Assembly: GCA_032718475.1 (NCBI GenBank)
Contig: JAUCBJ010003986.1
Location: 1 to 23,122, forward strand
Length of the DNA: 23,122 bases
Reading direction: 5' to 3'
From: Nemertoderma westbladi
Lineage: Eukaryota > Xenacoelomorpha > Nemertodermatida > Nemertodermatidae
In this document: positions 1 to 9,287 of the stretch, one piece after another
Layout of the letters: each line of letters begins with the position of its first letter
How positions within the stretch are numbered: the first letter of the stretch is position 1
Notes under the pieces: model-generated
Seen by the model: only the letters and a program-made list of their open reading frames with translations
What the model was told of the DNA's origin: nothing
Databases searched by the model: none
Program-made: the position numbers and the translations under genes

Positions 1-173
1 TAGCTGTATTTATTTTATTGTGATAACTATATTTATCTGATGACTGTCATTTAATCAATTATTATGGTTTTATATTTTTTGCACTAATGTTCTATTTAAA
101 TTATACTGTAGTTTCCTAGCAACCTAGCTAGCCTGTATTATAGATATGTTTAGTTTTTAATATTCTCTATCAT

Positions 174-447
174 TCACCAAGCCTTGTAGACATTAATTCC
201 TTTATTATTCGTTAGTGCTTCATTTATGGAGTTGATTCCCCATGGAGCCATTGTTCCTAATGTACATTGCCAAAATCCCTCCCTCTGTCTAAGACGTTCT
301 TCCAGGTTTGGTCCCTTCGATACCTGTTCTATTGGGGTTATTCAAACATCATTCCACGTGTGTCCATTCTGCCCAAAATGTGCGTCCACGCAACAGCTTG
401 GTTTCTTCCCATTAGTTGTTTGTGATTTATAGTTCCTTATTCTCTGT
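174..447 (-). pseudogene. Penelope-like element: C-terminal half of GIY-YIG endonuclease
   Basis: On the minus strand this stretch reads as the end of a Penelope-like element endonuclease. It contains a Cys-Cys-Val-Asp-Ala-His segment, then a Thr-Pro-Ile-Glu-Gln segment, then Arg-Gln-Arg-Glu-Gly-Phe-Trp and a Gly-Ile-Asn-Ser-Ile-Asn tail. This matches the family pattern of a late Glu followed by 'RE..W...L....P.GLN'. The frame closes with a stop at 174-176. One in-frame TGA lies just before the Thr-Pro-Ile-Glu block, so the copy is dead. It continues the piece at 1887-2665: the two meet in the same frame if the 448-1886 insertion and one TTAA copy are ignored. No start codon belongs to this piece. 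The family call comes from motif recognition only. Confidence 0.72.
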
Positions 448-1886
448 TTAACCCTATTACCACTGGGGTGTTTTGACCATTAGCACCACTGGGGGGGGGG
501 GGGGGCGGGCGATTCGGCCCACCCACTATATTTTTGTAGTCGTCCAATGAAATCCTACAAAATTTGGGCTGTTGGTGAAACAACTATAGATGAACACTAC
601 CAAACCTTAAAAAGTTAAAATTTCATAAGCAGGGACTCATAATTTTGATGAAAAATAAAAGTAGTCCCAGGACAAAATTACAAAATTTTTCGTTTTCTAA
701 AAACTAATAGTGTGGCAGTGTTGGCTAGATTTAGTAGGTTTTTCAAGACGCTGAATCGAATGTGATTATATTCCACTTCCAAAAATTGAAGTGGATGCTA
801 TTTTTCGTGCACCTAAGAAGTGGGCGTGGCACTTCAAATTTTGAAAAATTAGATATTCAGAAAATGCCCCTAATTTTTTTATTTCAACGCATCTTTATGG
901 GTTTTCTGGGCCGCTGAATCGATTGAAAGTAATATAGAAGCCTGAAGACTGAGTGGTTCGCCATTTTTGGTGCACCAAAATTAGGGCGTGGCACTTCAAA
1001 TTTTGAAAAATACGAGATTCGGAAAATAAACCAAAATTGAAATTTTAACGAATTTATATAGGTTTTCCAGACCGCTGAATCGATTGAAAGTAATATAGAA
1101 GCCTGAAGACTTAGAAGTTAGCCATTTTTTGAAATCAAAACTTTAGTGTTTTTTCCGAATAAAGTAATTTTGAAAATTTGAAGTGCCACGCCCTAATTTT
1201 GGTGCACCGAAAATTACGTACACAAAGGATTTGAGGCTTCTATATTACTTTCAATCGATTCAGCGCTCCAGAAAACCTATAAAATTAATTTGAAATCAAA
1301 ACTTTAGTGAATTTTCCGAATCTCGTATTTTTCAAAATTTGAAGTGCCACGCCCTAATTTTGGTGCACCAAAAATGGCGAACCACTAAGTCTTCAGGCTT
1401 CTATATTACTTTCAATCGATTCAGCGCTCCAGAAAACCTATAAAAATGCTTTGCAAATCAAAACTTTAGTGTATTTTCAGAATCTCGTATTTTTCAAAAT
1501 TTAAAGTGCCACGCCCTAATTTTGGTGCTCCAAAAATGACGTACCACTACACTTACATACTTGTATAGAGCATTAGAGTGATCCAAACCAATAAAAATAA
1601 ATAAAAATAGCCCAAACATAAATAATTACTAAATCACGAATGACTTTGTAAAATTCGAAAATTTCAAAAAATTTGGTGCTGGAGACCAAATTTTGAGGTG
1701 GCACCCACATCGAAAAGTAGAAATCCAATTGCAACGGCGTTTTTTGCAAAAGATGCGGCATTAAATTTGGTTAATTCTCACAAAAAATTGGGCCGGTACG
1801 TAATGTGGTTGCATAGTTACAGCAACTAAAAACTAGGAAGGGGCCGATTCGGCCCCCCCCCCCCCCCCCAGTGGTAATAGGGTTAA
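448..1886. mobile_element. piggyBac-type non-autonomous element (MITE) with TTAA ends
   Basis: Both ends carry TTAA (448-451 and 1883-1886). They are followed inward by the same terminal inverted repeat, CCCTATTACCACTGGGG. TTAA duplication with termini starting CCC is the hallmark of piggyBac-superfamily insertion. No transposase is encoded, so it would have moved in trans. The right terminus runs into a 17-C run (1853-1869). The left end has its terminus partly doubled: a second CACCACTGGGG at about 484-494 leads into a 15-G run (491-505). The interior is an inverted array of units of about 161 bp. The host sequence is a Penelope-like endonuclease reading frame, which the insertion breaks cleanly. 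The short reading frames inside are shadows of the repeats. Confidence 0.8.
750..1425. repeat. Inverted array of ~161-bp units inside the TTAA element
   Basis: The motif GCTGAATCGA occurs on the plus strand at about 750, 913 and 1074. Its reverse complement occurs at 1255-1264 and 1416-1425. Spacing within each arm is 161-163 bp. Each unit also carries a GTGCACC motif and a block reading about GGGCGTGGCACTTCAAATT, again inverted in the right half (near 1180, 1345 and 1505). The element interior is therefore a long imperfect hairpin made of repeated units, with the turn near 1130-1180. It contains no credible coding sequence. Confidence 0.75.
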
Positions 1887-2665
1887 AGTCCTTAGCCGAT
1901 CCACAAGCTTGCTTCTTACATACTTTACAGTTCACCAAATACACGACGTTCTTGCTTTCACATGTCAGTTCACCTCTTATCCTATGATTCCTATTTAATT
2001 CCCTAGTACTTGAACTAAACGTCTTCATCATCTCTATGCTCTCACATGGTTTACATGTTGTCCGTTTACAGTGAATTACCCCCGTTGATGCAATAGAAGA
2101 GGCTAAAGTTACATTTCTTTACTTCCATCCACAAACCGTGATGGTGCCAAGATATTTTTTAGTGTCTCACCTCGCCTTACTACAATATTTATGTTCACAC
2201 GATCCATAAAATCTTTAGTTTCCCTATCTTCCTGTAATATATTCATATGCTTCTTTATTATTTTATTAATGTCGGGTTTCGCAGGCTCATTGTTAGTCAC
2301 AAGGAAAATCTGTTGTTTTTCCGAGTGCTTCTTCCTTTCCTTGACTTTAAGGACTCATTTTGTGTCTTTTTTACAACTGTTGCAAATTGTTGACATACCA
2401 TATCTACGTCCCAACCCCGTGAAACAAATGCCCCTCCAAAACTATGTAAATGCCTTTCTAGGTCCTCCTGATGGCTACAGTTCCTTCTCAACCTCAATGC
2501 AACGCTGTATGGTATGTACTTTGTCTGGCTCCTTGGGTGACATGACTTTGCATGCAAATATTGATGTACATCCATGTCCTTAAAATATGTATCCTTTTGA
2601 ATTTTACCAGTTTCATCTATAAAAATCCTAAGATCTAGGAAATTTATTTCCCTTTTATTGATCGT
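1887..2665 (-). pseudogene. Penelope-like element: RT C-terminus, linker and GIY-YIG start
   Basis: Read on the minus strand from 2665 downward, this begins with an Asn-Phe-Leu-Asp-Leu block typical of the end of Penelope-like reverse transcriptases. Next comes His-Ala-Lys-Ser-Cys-His-Pro-Arg and an Ile-Pro-Tyr-Ser-Val-Ala-Leu-Arg-Leu-Arg-Arg-Asn-Cys-Ser block. A basic linker follows, then the start of the GIY-YIG domain (Val-Val-Tyr-Leu-Val-Asn-Cys-Lys-Val-Cys-Lys-Lys-Gln). The usual Tyr-Val-Gly-Ser-Thr of the second catalytic strand reads Ala-Cys-Gly-Ser-Ala, a damaged active site. There are frameshifts near 2298 and between 2031 and 2109. The catalytic core of the reverse transcriptase is absent, so the copy is 5'-truncated at about 2665-2690, as is common for this class. 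The domain continues at 447-174 beyond the TTAA element. Confidence 0.8.
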
Positions 2666-3023
2666 ACCGGTACTAACAGAACGCTTATTATATACTTATA
2701 TAATTTAGGCTATGCATATATACCGGTATTCCGGAGTGATATCAGTTTTTGCTGTAATACTGTTATAAATATATAATATATTGTATACCGGTATTTTATA
2801 CATTGTTATCTGTCAGCATTACCTGGGTAGCAATACATTTTAACTGTAAGACTGACCAGTGATAGATTTTAACTGTAAGACTGACCAGTGATAGATTAGT
2901 TAAGTCAACTTGACTGTTGTATAGTAATAGGTATTCAGTAAAGAAACATTTTATAATGTATGAGTCAAAATACACCCTCCTGTCGGATAGCATATTAGAA
3001 CAGACAGTCTGTGACCCCGGTAA
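2666..3023. other. AT-rich spacer with ACCGGT palindromes and a 29-bp tandem repeat
   Basis: I see no coding sequence here. The stretch holds repeated palindromic GGTACCGGTA/ATACCGGTAT motifs near 2664, 2720 and 2786. It also has a 29-bp unit present twice in tandem at about 2841-2898, with core AACTGTAAGACTGACCAGTG. It separates the truncated Penelope copy from the start of the BEL-derived coding sequence. It could contain the remains of a BEL 5' LTR, but I find no matching 3' copy in the window and no clear primer-binding site, so I do not call an LTR. Confidence 0.5.
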
Positions 3024-3092
3024 AATTGTAAAAAGGACCCGCCTACTGTAAGAAAGGCAATCCCTACGGTAGTTGTATCGGAACCTAGGTTA

Positions 3093-4049
3093 GTGGAGCA
3101 CCATAGGTCTATTATAGGCACTAGGTCCCAGGTGAAAAGAGTTCAAGCTGCTACAGCAGAACAGCCATGTCAGAATGAACCGCTGGAGACCCCTAAGCAA
3201 TCCAGTGGTAATAGCTCTAGTACAGAGGAACTGACACCTACCGCGGCTGATCAGAGAATAGCAGAAGTAGCTGGCGCCAACTCACTCTTCTTTCTCCCTG
3301 GAGGGATGCTCAACCAAATCCTTCCAGCTTTGGAAGAGCATTTAGCAGACTGGGTAAAGAATAGAAGGCCGACTAAAGAGAGTTACGCCGGATATTCGCA
3401 GGAAGAATTGGAATCCTTAGTCGAATCGCAGTGGAACTTTCCCAGACCCGGAGTTCCCTTTAACTTCTCAGAAGTTCCCTGGGAGGATTTACAACAGCTA
3501 GGAGTAAATCGGGAGACCCGAGACCCCATGGTTTGGAAGAGGTCAGCATCCGGTTACATACAGGGATTCTTTAACTCCCTGGGACGACTAGAAACTCAAC
3601 TGTTCCAAGGACAGCTGGAACCTCAAGGGCAAGGACTACTCTTGTTCCAAGTGCGAGAGCGGATCTTAAGGATCAGGCTAATTTTGTCAGCATTCGAAGT
3701 AGCCTCCAAAATAAGACAAGATACATCTCTGCAGGTAGTGGTGCAAGTATGGTTTCAACAAATCAATGATAAAGTCCAGGGAATTGCCATGTGGAAGAAC
3801 CAGTTAGCCGATCAACTCGTATATGGGGAATCCACTGACACGGTTCTATCCTATGGAGAAGGGGAAGTAGAGCTCGAAGTGCAGCCTAAGAAAGATGGTA
3901 TCGACATTTATTTGTCGGATTATCAGCGATTCATCGGAGATCGGGAGTTGAGAAAACGTCAAGTAGGACTGCACCCTAGCAGCGAAGCAGCCGGTAACAT
4001 ACTGGACGCAATAGGTGCAGAGATGCAGGCTGCCGAACAGGAAAACTGA
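3093..4049 (+). pseudogene. Unrecognised N-terminal part of BEL gag, first reading frame
   Basis: This is a 318-codon open frame with healthy amino-acid composition. It is polar and Gln/Glu-rich, with a Ser/Thr-rich beginning (residues 1-55) and a globular-looking middle with many Trp, Phe and Leu. I do not recognise the fold. The frame is open from 3024 but has no ATG before 3306; the first codon at 3093 is GTG, so the true start is lost or lies elsewhere. It ends at TGA 4047-4049, while convincing coding sequence goes on in the +1 frame. It lies directly upstream of the coiled-coil/DUF1759 part of the BEL gag and shares its strand and style. I infer that it is an extended gag N-terminus; an unrelated captured gene is possible. 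Confidence 0.55.
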
Positions 4050-4440
4050 ATCAGTAAAGGTAGACGAAGAAACAAAAAGGGCAACTTCTAAGGCTGCATC
4101 TGAAGCGTTGGCTCAACTGGAATTAGAAGCTATCCAAACGAGACAAGAACTGATATGGAAGCAAAGAGAAACGGCTCAAGCCCAAATCAGAAGTCGTTTA
4201 ACTTCCAAGAGACACGGATGTGCAACCTCCTCCGATGAAGGGACTAGGACTGGATCAGAGTGTCAGAGTTACAAATCCATTTCAAACGGGCGTAGACGAG
4301 CTCCCATAGGACACAAATTACTATTACCATGAAGCAAATTACCATGATTCTAGATTCCCTTTAGAAATTACAAATCCCCCCTTAACCAGCAGTCAAATCC
4401 CTGAAACCAAAATTTGCGTCAAATTTCGCGACCAAACTTT
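4015..4440 (+). pseudogene. BEL gag continuation in shifted frames, coiled-coil and proline-rich
   Basis: The +1 frame relative to 3093-4049 encodes a Lys/Glu/Ala/Gln-rich helical stretch from 4050 to about 4210 (Glu-Glu-Thr-Lys-Arg-Ala-Thr, Ala-Leu-Ala-Gln-Leu-Glu-Leu, Arg-Gln-Glu-Leu). This is a probable coiled coil. Around 4200-4215 good coding potential moves to the third frame, which reads a proline-containing segment (Val-Gln-Pro-Pro-Pro-Met-Lys) and continues, with a TAG near 4306, to about 4440. It therefore bridges the N-terminal part and the 4414-5322 gag region. No start codon of its own is expected. Confidence 0.5.
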
Positions 4441-5322
4441 TGGTCATGGATTGTCCCCGGTTGTCCCACACACCATCTGGCCACTCCATTGGCGGCTCCC
4501 ACGCGAGCAGTAGAGAGGATGGAAAAGGGGCGACTGGATATGGACAACAAGATCAAAATATCTCGGTTCATGGACCAGTTAAGGAATTTGACTTGTACTG
4601 TAAACACCTTAAAGGAGACGGTAAGAGACAGTAAACTTGAGTTGCAGGAGGTACAGCAACAAATCGCTCTTGAAAGCGATAAATTAGTCAACATAAAAAA
4701 GGGTATACCACCACCCCCTGCAACTGTATTGCAACCACTTAGGTCTGAAGCACATGCGATAGGTGTAGAGCCTATACGCATCTATACTGCCAGTGAAGTG
4801 GAAACTCCTACAGCAAATCATACCAATAATATTAATAGACCAACTTGTAATGATATCCCATATGTGCCTGATAGTAATCCGAAAAATATCTATTCGGATA
4901 ACTCGATATTAAATAATACGATGGCTCAGGAGAGCTTTATGCGTCAGATGGCGAGAACTGAGGCCCGACAAGCCGTGAAAGTTGGCGAAGTCGTCTAATT
5001 TAATGGAGATGAGATGAAATGGTTGCCTTTTAATGAATATTATAAAGACAATATACAAAACTCTGTCCTATCAAACGGAGAGAAGTTAAGATTCCTCATT
5101 GAGTATTTGGAAGGCCCTCCCAAATTGATGGCGTTAAAGTTCATTGGACATCCTGACGGATTAAGACAAGTATGGGATACCCTAACTATCAGGTATGGTA
5201 ATAGGACTAACATAGCTAGATATTTGTATGCAAAGTTAGTGGCGCCCAGAAAATTCCCTAGCACAGGAATTATAGATTTTCCGATGAGGTTCAGGAGATC
5301 TGTAGACAGTTGGAATGGTTAG
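4414..5322 (+). pseudogene. BEL gag: coiled coil and DUF1759-like capsid region
   Basis: Two open stretches, 4414-4998 and 5014-5322, lie in the same frame and are separated only by a TAA at 4996-4998. The first has a long heptad-like helix (about residues 38-95) followed by a Pro/Thr/Asn-rich linker. The second begins with Phe-Asn-Gly-Asp just after the stop. It carries Leu-Arg-Phe-Leu-Ile-Glu-Tyr-Leu-Glu-Gly-Pro-Pro, a Trp-Asp-Thr-Leu helix and Arg-Tyr-Gly-Asn-Arg. These match the DUF1759 pattern of BEL/Pao gags ('F.G....W..F...', 'L...L.G.A', 'L...FG'). The product would be the structural Gag that packages element RNA. The frame is lost after 5322. Confidence 0.72.
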
Positions 5323-5728
5323 GTAAGTCTCATGAGTACCAAAGTTCTATGGTGGTAGGAGCTGTAGCGGTGTCTTTACCTAAGGGTTGAGTAGGTACTC
5401 GTTGGGATAAAAAGGTACTATACTTGGAAGATCAATTTAAGATAGACCCTACTATGACTGACCTTATGTCTTTCCTGACTGGAGAGGTAAGATTACATCT
5501 GATTAAGCTAGGAGAAAGGTAACGCCTGTATGTTACGCCGAGTATGAGAGTCAAACGTCTTACGATGAGGACAGTGGACCAAACACTGCCGACGTCTACT
5601 ACACAGATAAGAGCAAAGACATAGAAAAACCCAAATATCAGCAGAAGGACGGAAAGAGAGAACAGCATAAGACTCCTCCGACGTCACCAAAAAGGACTCA
5701 TGGTAAGAAACCCGAAGAAAGAACTCGA
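5323..5728 (+). pseudogene. Frameshifted gag linker between capsid-like region and zinc knuckles
   Basis: No frame stays open, but short coding-like runs occur in different frames, including an acidic Tyr-rich stretch and a Lys/Glu/Pro-rich basic stretch from 5580 to 5728. In BEL gags this place links the DUF1759 region to the CCHC array, and the composition fits that. Several indels are needed to explain it, so I treat it as broken linker and not as an independent gene. Confidence 0.5.
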
Positions 5729-6211
5729 GTGCAGAACACCGTACAACCTAAGGTAACTAATCTTAAACCTACATGTGTGTCATGTCAAGGATACCATCAC
5801 CTCAGTAAGTGTGAGGAATTCCTAAAGAAGGACCTCAGAGATAGACATAGTGTAACTTGGGATAAGAGGTTATGTTACAACTGTCTGAGGAGGGGACATA
5901 AGAGAAAGAATTGCTATTCAGACGCTAGGTGCACTAAGTGCGGAGCCAAACATCACTCATTGTTACATACCGAGTTAGACAAGGTGAGTGAGCCTGAGTT
6001 ACATGTCCAATTTGGAGATGCAATTGATACAGACCAGAATTCGGAGATGGAAGGATTCTACACCGATGAATTTTCCAATGAAAACAAATACTGTTATCTT
6101 ATAAACACAACGGTGTACCGTGCCCTTACCCATGAGGCGACTACCGACGGAGAGGAAGCCCAACTATCCCTTCCCAATAAACAGTTCTCAGGTAAGGTCT
6201 CACAACCATAA
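5729..6211 (+). pseudogene. BEL gag nucleocapsid with CCHC zinc knuckles
   Basis: This 160-codon frame carries the characteristic BEL/Pao knuckle set. Cys16, Cys19, His23/24 and Cys28 form a slightly short first knuckle. Cys49, Cys52, His57 and Cys62 form a canonical CX2CX4HX4C. Cys68, Cys71, His75/76 and His80 form the C..C...HH..LLH ending. The long spacer between the first and second knuckle (Cys-Glu-Glu-Phe ... Arg-Leu-Cys-Tyr-Asn-Cys) is also typical of the family. These knuckles bind element RNA. The frame runs into a TAA at 6209-6211; the same frame reopens and leads into the protease, as expected for a gag-pol polyprotein. The first codon is internal. Confidence 0.88.
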
Positions 6212-6232
6212 AGAGGCATACAAGAATTCACT

Positions 6233-6772
6233 GTGGTGCAGCTCAGGATACATGGACAAAGTAAGAGTTTAATTAGTAACGCTCTCCTTGATTCAGGTAG
6301 TACAGGCACCTTTATAGATAAGGACTTGGCCGAGGACATATTTGCAGGACAGGAGAAATTACGAACTAAATTGAATCTCTCAGCAATCATGCAGGTATGG
6401 AAATCAACCATTTCTATGGACTACTACATGGGATCACTATCAACTCCCAAGGATGAATCTGGTAAGAACCGCATAAGGTCCATTAAGATGGTAGCGATTA
6501 AGAACTTTGCCGCTAGTCAAGTCGAACCTTATGACTGGGACGAAGATTCCTTCACCCAGAGGCACCAAGTTCCCAGATTCAAACCCAATTATCCGGCAGT
6601 TCAGATGCTCATCGGCCAAAATGCGCACGAAGCACTCGAGACCCTCAAAAAACGACCCGCACGACCACGACCTTTACAAATGTCACAGGACATTACATCA
6701 CAGGACCCTCTGGACAGACCCTCTGAGAAAGGGGAGAGGACGACCATGTCCCTCAAGAGTGCAACGGCATAG
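6233..6772 (+). pseudogene. BEL retropepsin-type aspartic protease
   Basis: This 179-codon frame is in the same phase as the zinc-knuckle part. It shows Leu-Leu-Asp-Ser-Gly-Ser-Thr at residues 18-24, the Asp-Ser-Gly active site of BEL/Pao proteases, which use DSG in place of the retroviral DTG. The hydrophobic Val-Gln-Met-Leu-Ile-Gly-Gln at 123-129 matches the family's 'DLLIG.D' segment. The enzyme would cut the Gag-Pol polyprotein as a dimer. After about residue 135 the sequence becomes Arg/Pro/Ser-rich and probably out of frame, ending at 6772. The apparent start is an internal codon. Confidence 0.82.
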
Positions 6773-6777
6773 AGGCC

Positions 6778-7662
6778 ATGATGGAAGAAACTCTAACAGC
6801 CGAGGAAACTCCATGCTCCTCGGATAACGACGATATACAAACAATATACGATGAGGAGAATGTTATCGAATCCCTCACTGAAACTCAGACTTGGTTCCAT
6901 CAAATCGAACTCTGTAACTTAACACAGCCTAATAACGAGCTGTTGGCTTACGAGGATGATGAGCTCAACGAGGTAGTGGAGCAATACAATGCTAAATTGA
7001 GAGATGAACTCGCCATTCTATTCTTCACTCAAGAAGCTGTGGAACCCAACTCATATGATAGAGCCCTATCAGTAGAGGAGGAAAGAGCTAAACAGATACA
7101 AGCGACGACTACTCGTTACTTAAAGGAGGAGGGTCATTACGAGATTGGCTTACCTTTCCAGAAGAGAGAACCCAGCTTCGTAAACAATCCACCGTTAGCC
7201 ATCAAGAGAATCGAACAACTACATCGACGCTTGTTAAGGAATGACAAGGCTAAAGAGATGTATAAGACCCAGTTGAAAAAGTTCATCGACAAGGGATACG
7301 CAGAGCGAGTTCCCGCCGACACACCTCTGACAGAGAAAACATACTATCTAACACACCACATCCCCAAAGCGGTCATCGATATTATTAAACGTGACATCTA
7401 TATCGATGACCACCTCAAGTCGCTACCTACGGTGGGAGAAGCTGTAGAGGTGGCCAAGGGAACGGTAGAGTGTCTTCAATGCAGTGGATTTCGGTTAACT
7501 AAATTCACCAGCAACTCCCATGAGTTTCTGGAGGCGATCCCAGAGAAAGAACGAGGTGCGAAAGATCTCGACCTCATTAAAGACGACCTCCCAGAGACCA
7601 AAACCCTCGATCTAAAGTGGGATACGGAGAGAGATATTTCGTTCTTCCAATTAATACAATGA
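6778..7662 (+). pseudogene. BEL reverse transcriptase with internal deletion
   Basis: The 294-codon frame begins with an acidic stretch. It then has the BEL pre-RT block Gly-His-Tyr-Glu-Ile-Gly-Leu-Pro-Phe (near residue 120), an Asn-Pro-Pro-Leu-Ala segment, and the fingers sequence ending Tyr-Tyr-Leu-Thr-His-His at 189-194. Only 13 residues later comes Tyr-Ile-Asp-Asp (208-211), the YVDD polymerase motif C. In the family these two points are separated by well over 100 residues that hold the first catalytic Asp. That block is missing without loss of frame. After the YIDD come Gly-Phe-Arg-Leu-Thr-Lys-Phe-Thr-Ser-Asn, the palm end. The copy cannot be an active polymerase. Confidence 0.85.
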
Positions 7663-7884
7663 GTGGACCCTGTTCGGACTAAATGGATATGCTTGAGCAT
7701 TCTTAGCACGAATTTAGATCCGTTGGGATTCATTAGTCCAGTTGCTCGGAGTCTAGTCCAGCAAATGTGGCTCGAAAACCATTCTTCGGATAACCCGCTA
7801 TAGGGTGAACTATTGAAGAAATAGATGAAGTGGGAAAACTAAGGTCTCCTTAGCCGCCTCAAAGGCTCTAATCAACAACAAGCT
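7663..7884 (+). pseudogene. Broken RT-connection segment of the BEL pol
   Basis: Directly after the TGA at 7660-7662 the sequence reads Leu-Asp-Pro-Leu-Gly-Phe-Ile-Ser-Pro-Val-Ala near 7708-7745. This is the BEL/Pao block usually written 'DPLG...P'. A short stretch with TAG and TAA stops follows, then Ser-Leu-Ala-Ala-Ser-Lys-Ala at about 7849-7869, which resembles the sequence just before the RNase H 'PR.EL' motif. The segment between these blocks is much shorter than in intact elements, so a second internal deletion is likely here. Confidence 0.6.
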
Positions 7885-8459
7885 GTGGGTCCCAGAGCGG
7901 AATTAAAAGCGGCATTGTACGCTACCGCCATTGGTAGGAATATCACCGAACAGATAGACTACCCGTTGGAGAAAACTGGTTATTGGATGGATGCATTACT
8001 CGTTCTAGAATATTTGACTAACGAAGTCTACCAGTTCAGCGTCTTTGTAACTAACCGCGTAGACATTATACTCAGTCGTACAAAGTTGGACCAATGGAGA
8101 CATTGCCCTGGGACTATTAATCCATCTGACATCGCCTCCAGAGGAGCGACACCCAAGGAACTAACTGAGAAACCAGATTGGCTAGGCGGCCCCGACTCCC
8201 TGAGTAAAGAAGAAGAGGAATGCCCCCCCCCCCCATCTCCCCACTGCCGAGATCAGACAAGCCAAAGGAGCAGAAACTGTTAAGCCAAAGACGCGTACGA
8301 GTAAATCCAAGCTGTTTAAACCAACGCTCACTCTATCGATTCTCCATGCTGCTGATAATGACAATGGTGCCACACCACCAACCCCGAATGGGACTGTAGC
8401 CTATATTCAAAACCACGATTGGAAGACTGGGATACCAGACGTCTCTAGAGGACTCTCAC
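7885..8459 (+). pseudogene. BEL RNase H / Pao-peptidase-family region
   Basis: The open part, 7885-8283, begins Pro-Arg-Ala-Glu-Leu-Lys-Ala-Ala (family 'PRLEL.AA'). It continues with Tyr-Trp-Met-Asp-Ala at the place of the catalytic 'W.DS'. It then shows Val-Thr-Asn-Arg-Val, Gln-Trp-Arg-His-Cys and Asn-Pro-Ser-Asp-Ile-Ala-Ser-Arg-Gly, one of the clearest BEL signatures. A run of 12 C at 8223-8234 probably slipped and destroyed the frame. Coding-like sequence resumes in another frame to 8459, where a hAT-type MITE is inserted. Removing that MITE joins this frame to the one at 9310. Confidence 0.82.
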
Positions 8460-9287
8460 CAAGGGCTATCAAAAATTAATTGGGCAAAAAATTAATTGCA
8501 ATTAATTGACCCAATTAATTGATTGGTGATTTCAAAATAATTGGAAAATTGATTGGGATGGACGCAATTAATTGGATAATTGATTGAGACAGACGCAATC
8601 AATTGGATAATTGATTGCACTAGAAGCAATTATCCAATTAATTCCGTCCATCGCCCAACCCAATCAATAATCCTATTATTATCTATCAATTCTACAGTAG
8701 AAAGTGGGTCAGCGCCCAGCCTTGCAGCATCAGTAATACTTTACTGTTTTACTGTAGACATTGCTTACTATACAGTGCACAAACCGTACACAAACACAAT
8801 GTAAAATAAACTATCCGTATCAGTCTTATTTACAGCATTAGGCCTACCTACTGACTGCATACCACAGCATCAGTCGTTAATTTTAGTTATCTTGATAATG
8901 GTACTGGTACTGCGGCAGTTTGAGCGAGATACTTGACAGAAAGACACTAGGTAGTAAGAACTACCGGCTGACCGGTAGTTAGTAATGTCCAATTGTGATT
9001 TTAAATCTTCGGGTCAGTATAATAATTGTTCAGCATGATTAATATATTATTGATATTGAATAGTCAGTCATAATAAAGAAATTATGTACATATTATATCT
9101 TAAACTTTTTTAAAATAATTGGCAGTTAATTGCAATTAATTGAATAATTGATTTTGTAAATTCACAATTACAATTAATTGATCGTCTCAAGACTTTAATT
9201 GCAATTAATTGATTGATATAATTTCCAATTGCAATTAATTGATTGATAGCATGCAATTAAATTGCAATCAATTTTTGATAACCCTTG
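8460..9287. mobile_element. hAT-type MITE inserted in the BEL pol region
   Basis: The ends are near-perfect inverted repeats: CAAGGGCTATCAAAAATTAA at 8460 and the complement of CAAGGGTTATCAAAAATTGA ending at 9287. The flanks are an 8-bp direct repeat with one difference, ACTCTCAC (8452-8459) and ACTCTCGC (9288-9295). An 8-bp duplication with CARGGG termini is characteristic of hAT elements. Both subterminal zones are packed with AATTAATTG/CAATTAATT motifs, possible transposase-binding repeats. No transposase is encoded. The middle (about 8690-9060) is AT-rich unique sequence with small palindromes and no coding content. Excision with one target copy restores an open reading frame across the site. 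Confidence 0.85.

Noticed and set aside
448-1886. CRISPR-like array, because of regularly spaced repeats
   Set aside because: The repeats are inverted around a centre, the units are far longer than CRISPR repeats, TTAA-flanked inverted termini are present, and the context is eukaryotic.
2191-2583. Plus-strand 130-codon frame with hydrophobic stretches
   Set aside because: It is the reverse strand of the Penelope-like coding sequence, which shows clear family motifs.
3000-3092. Primer-binding site and 5' LTR end of the BEL element
   Set aside because: I see no convincing tRNA-complementary string beginning TGG and no second LTR copy.
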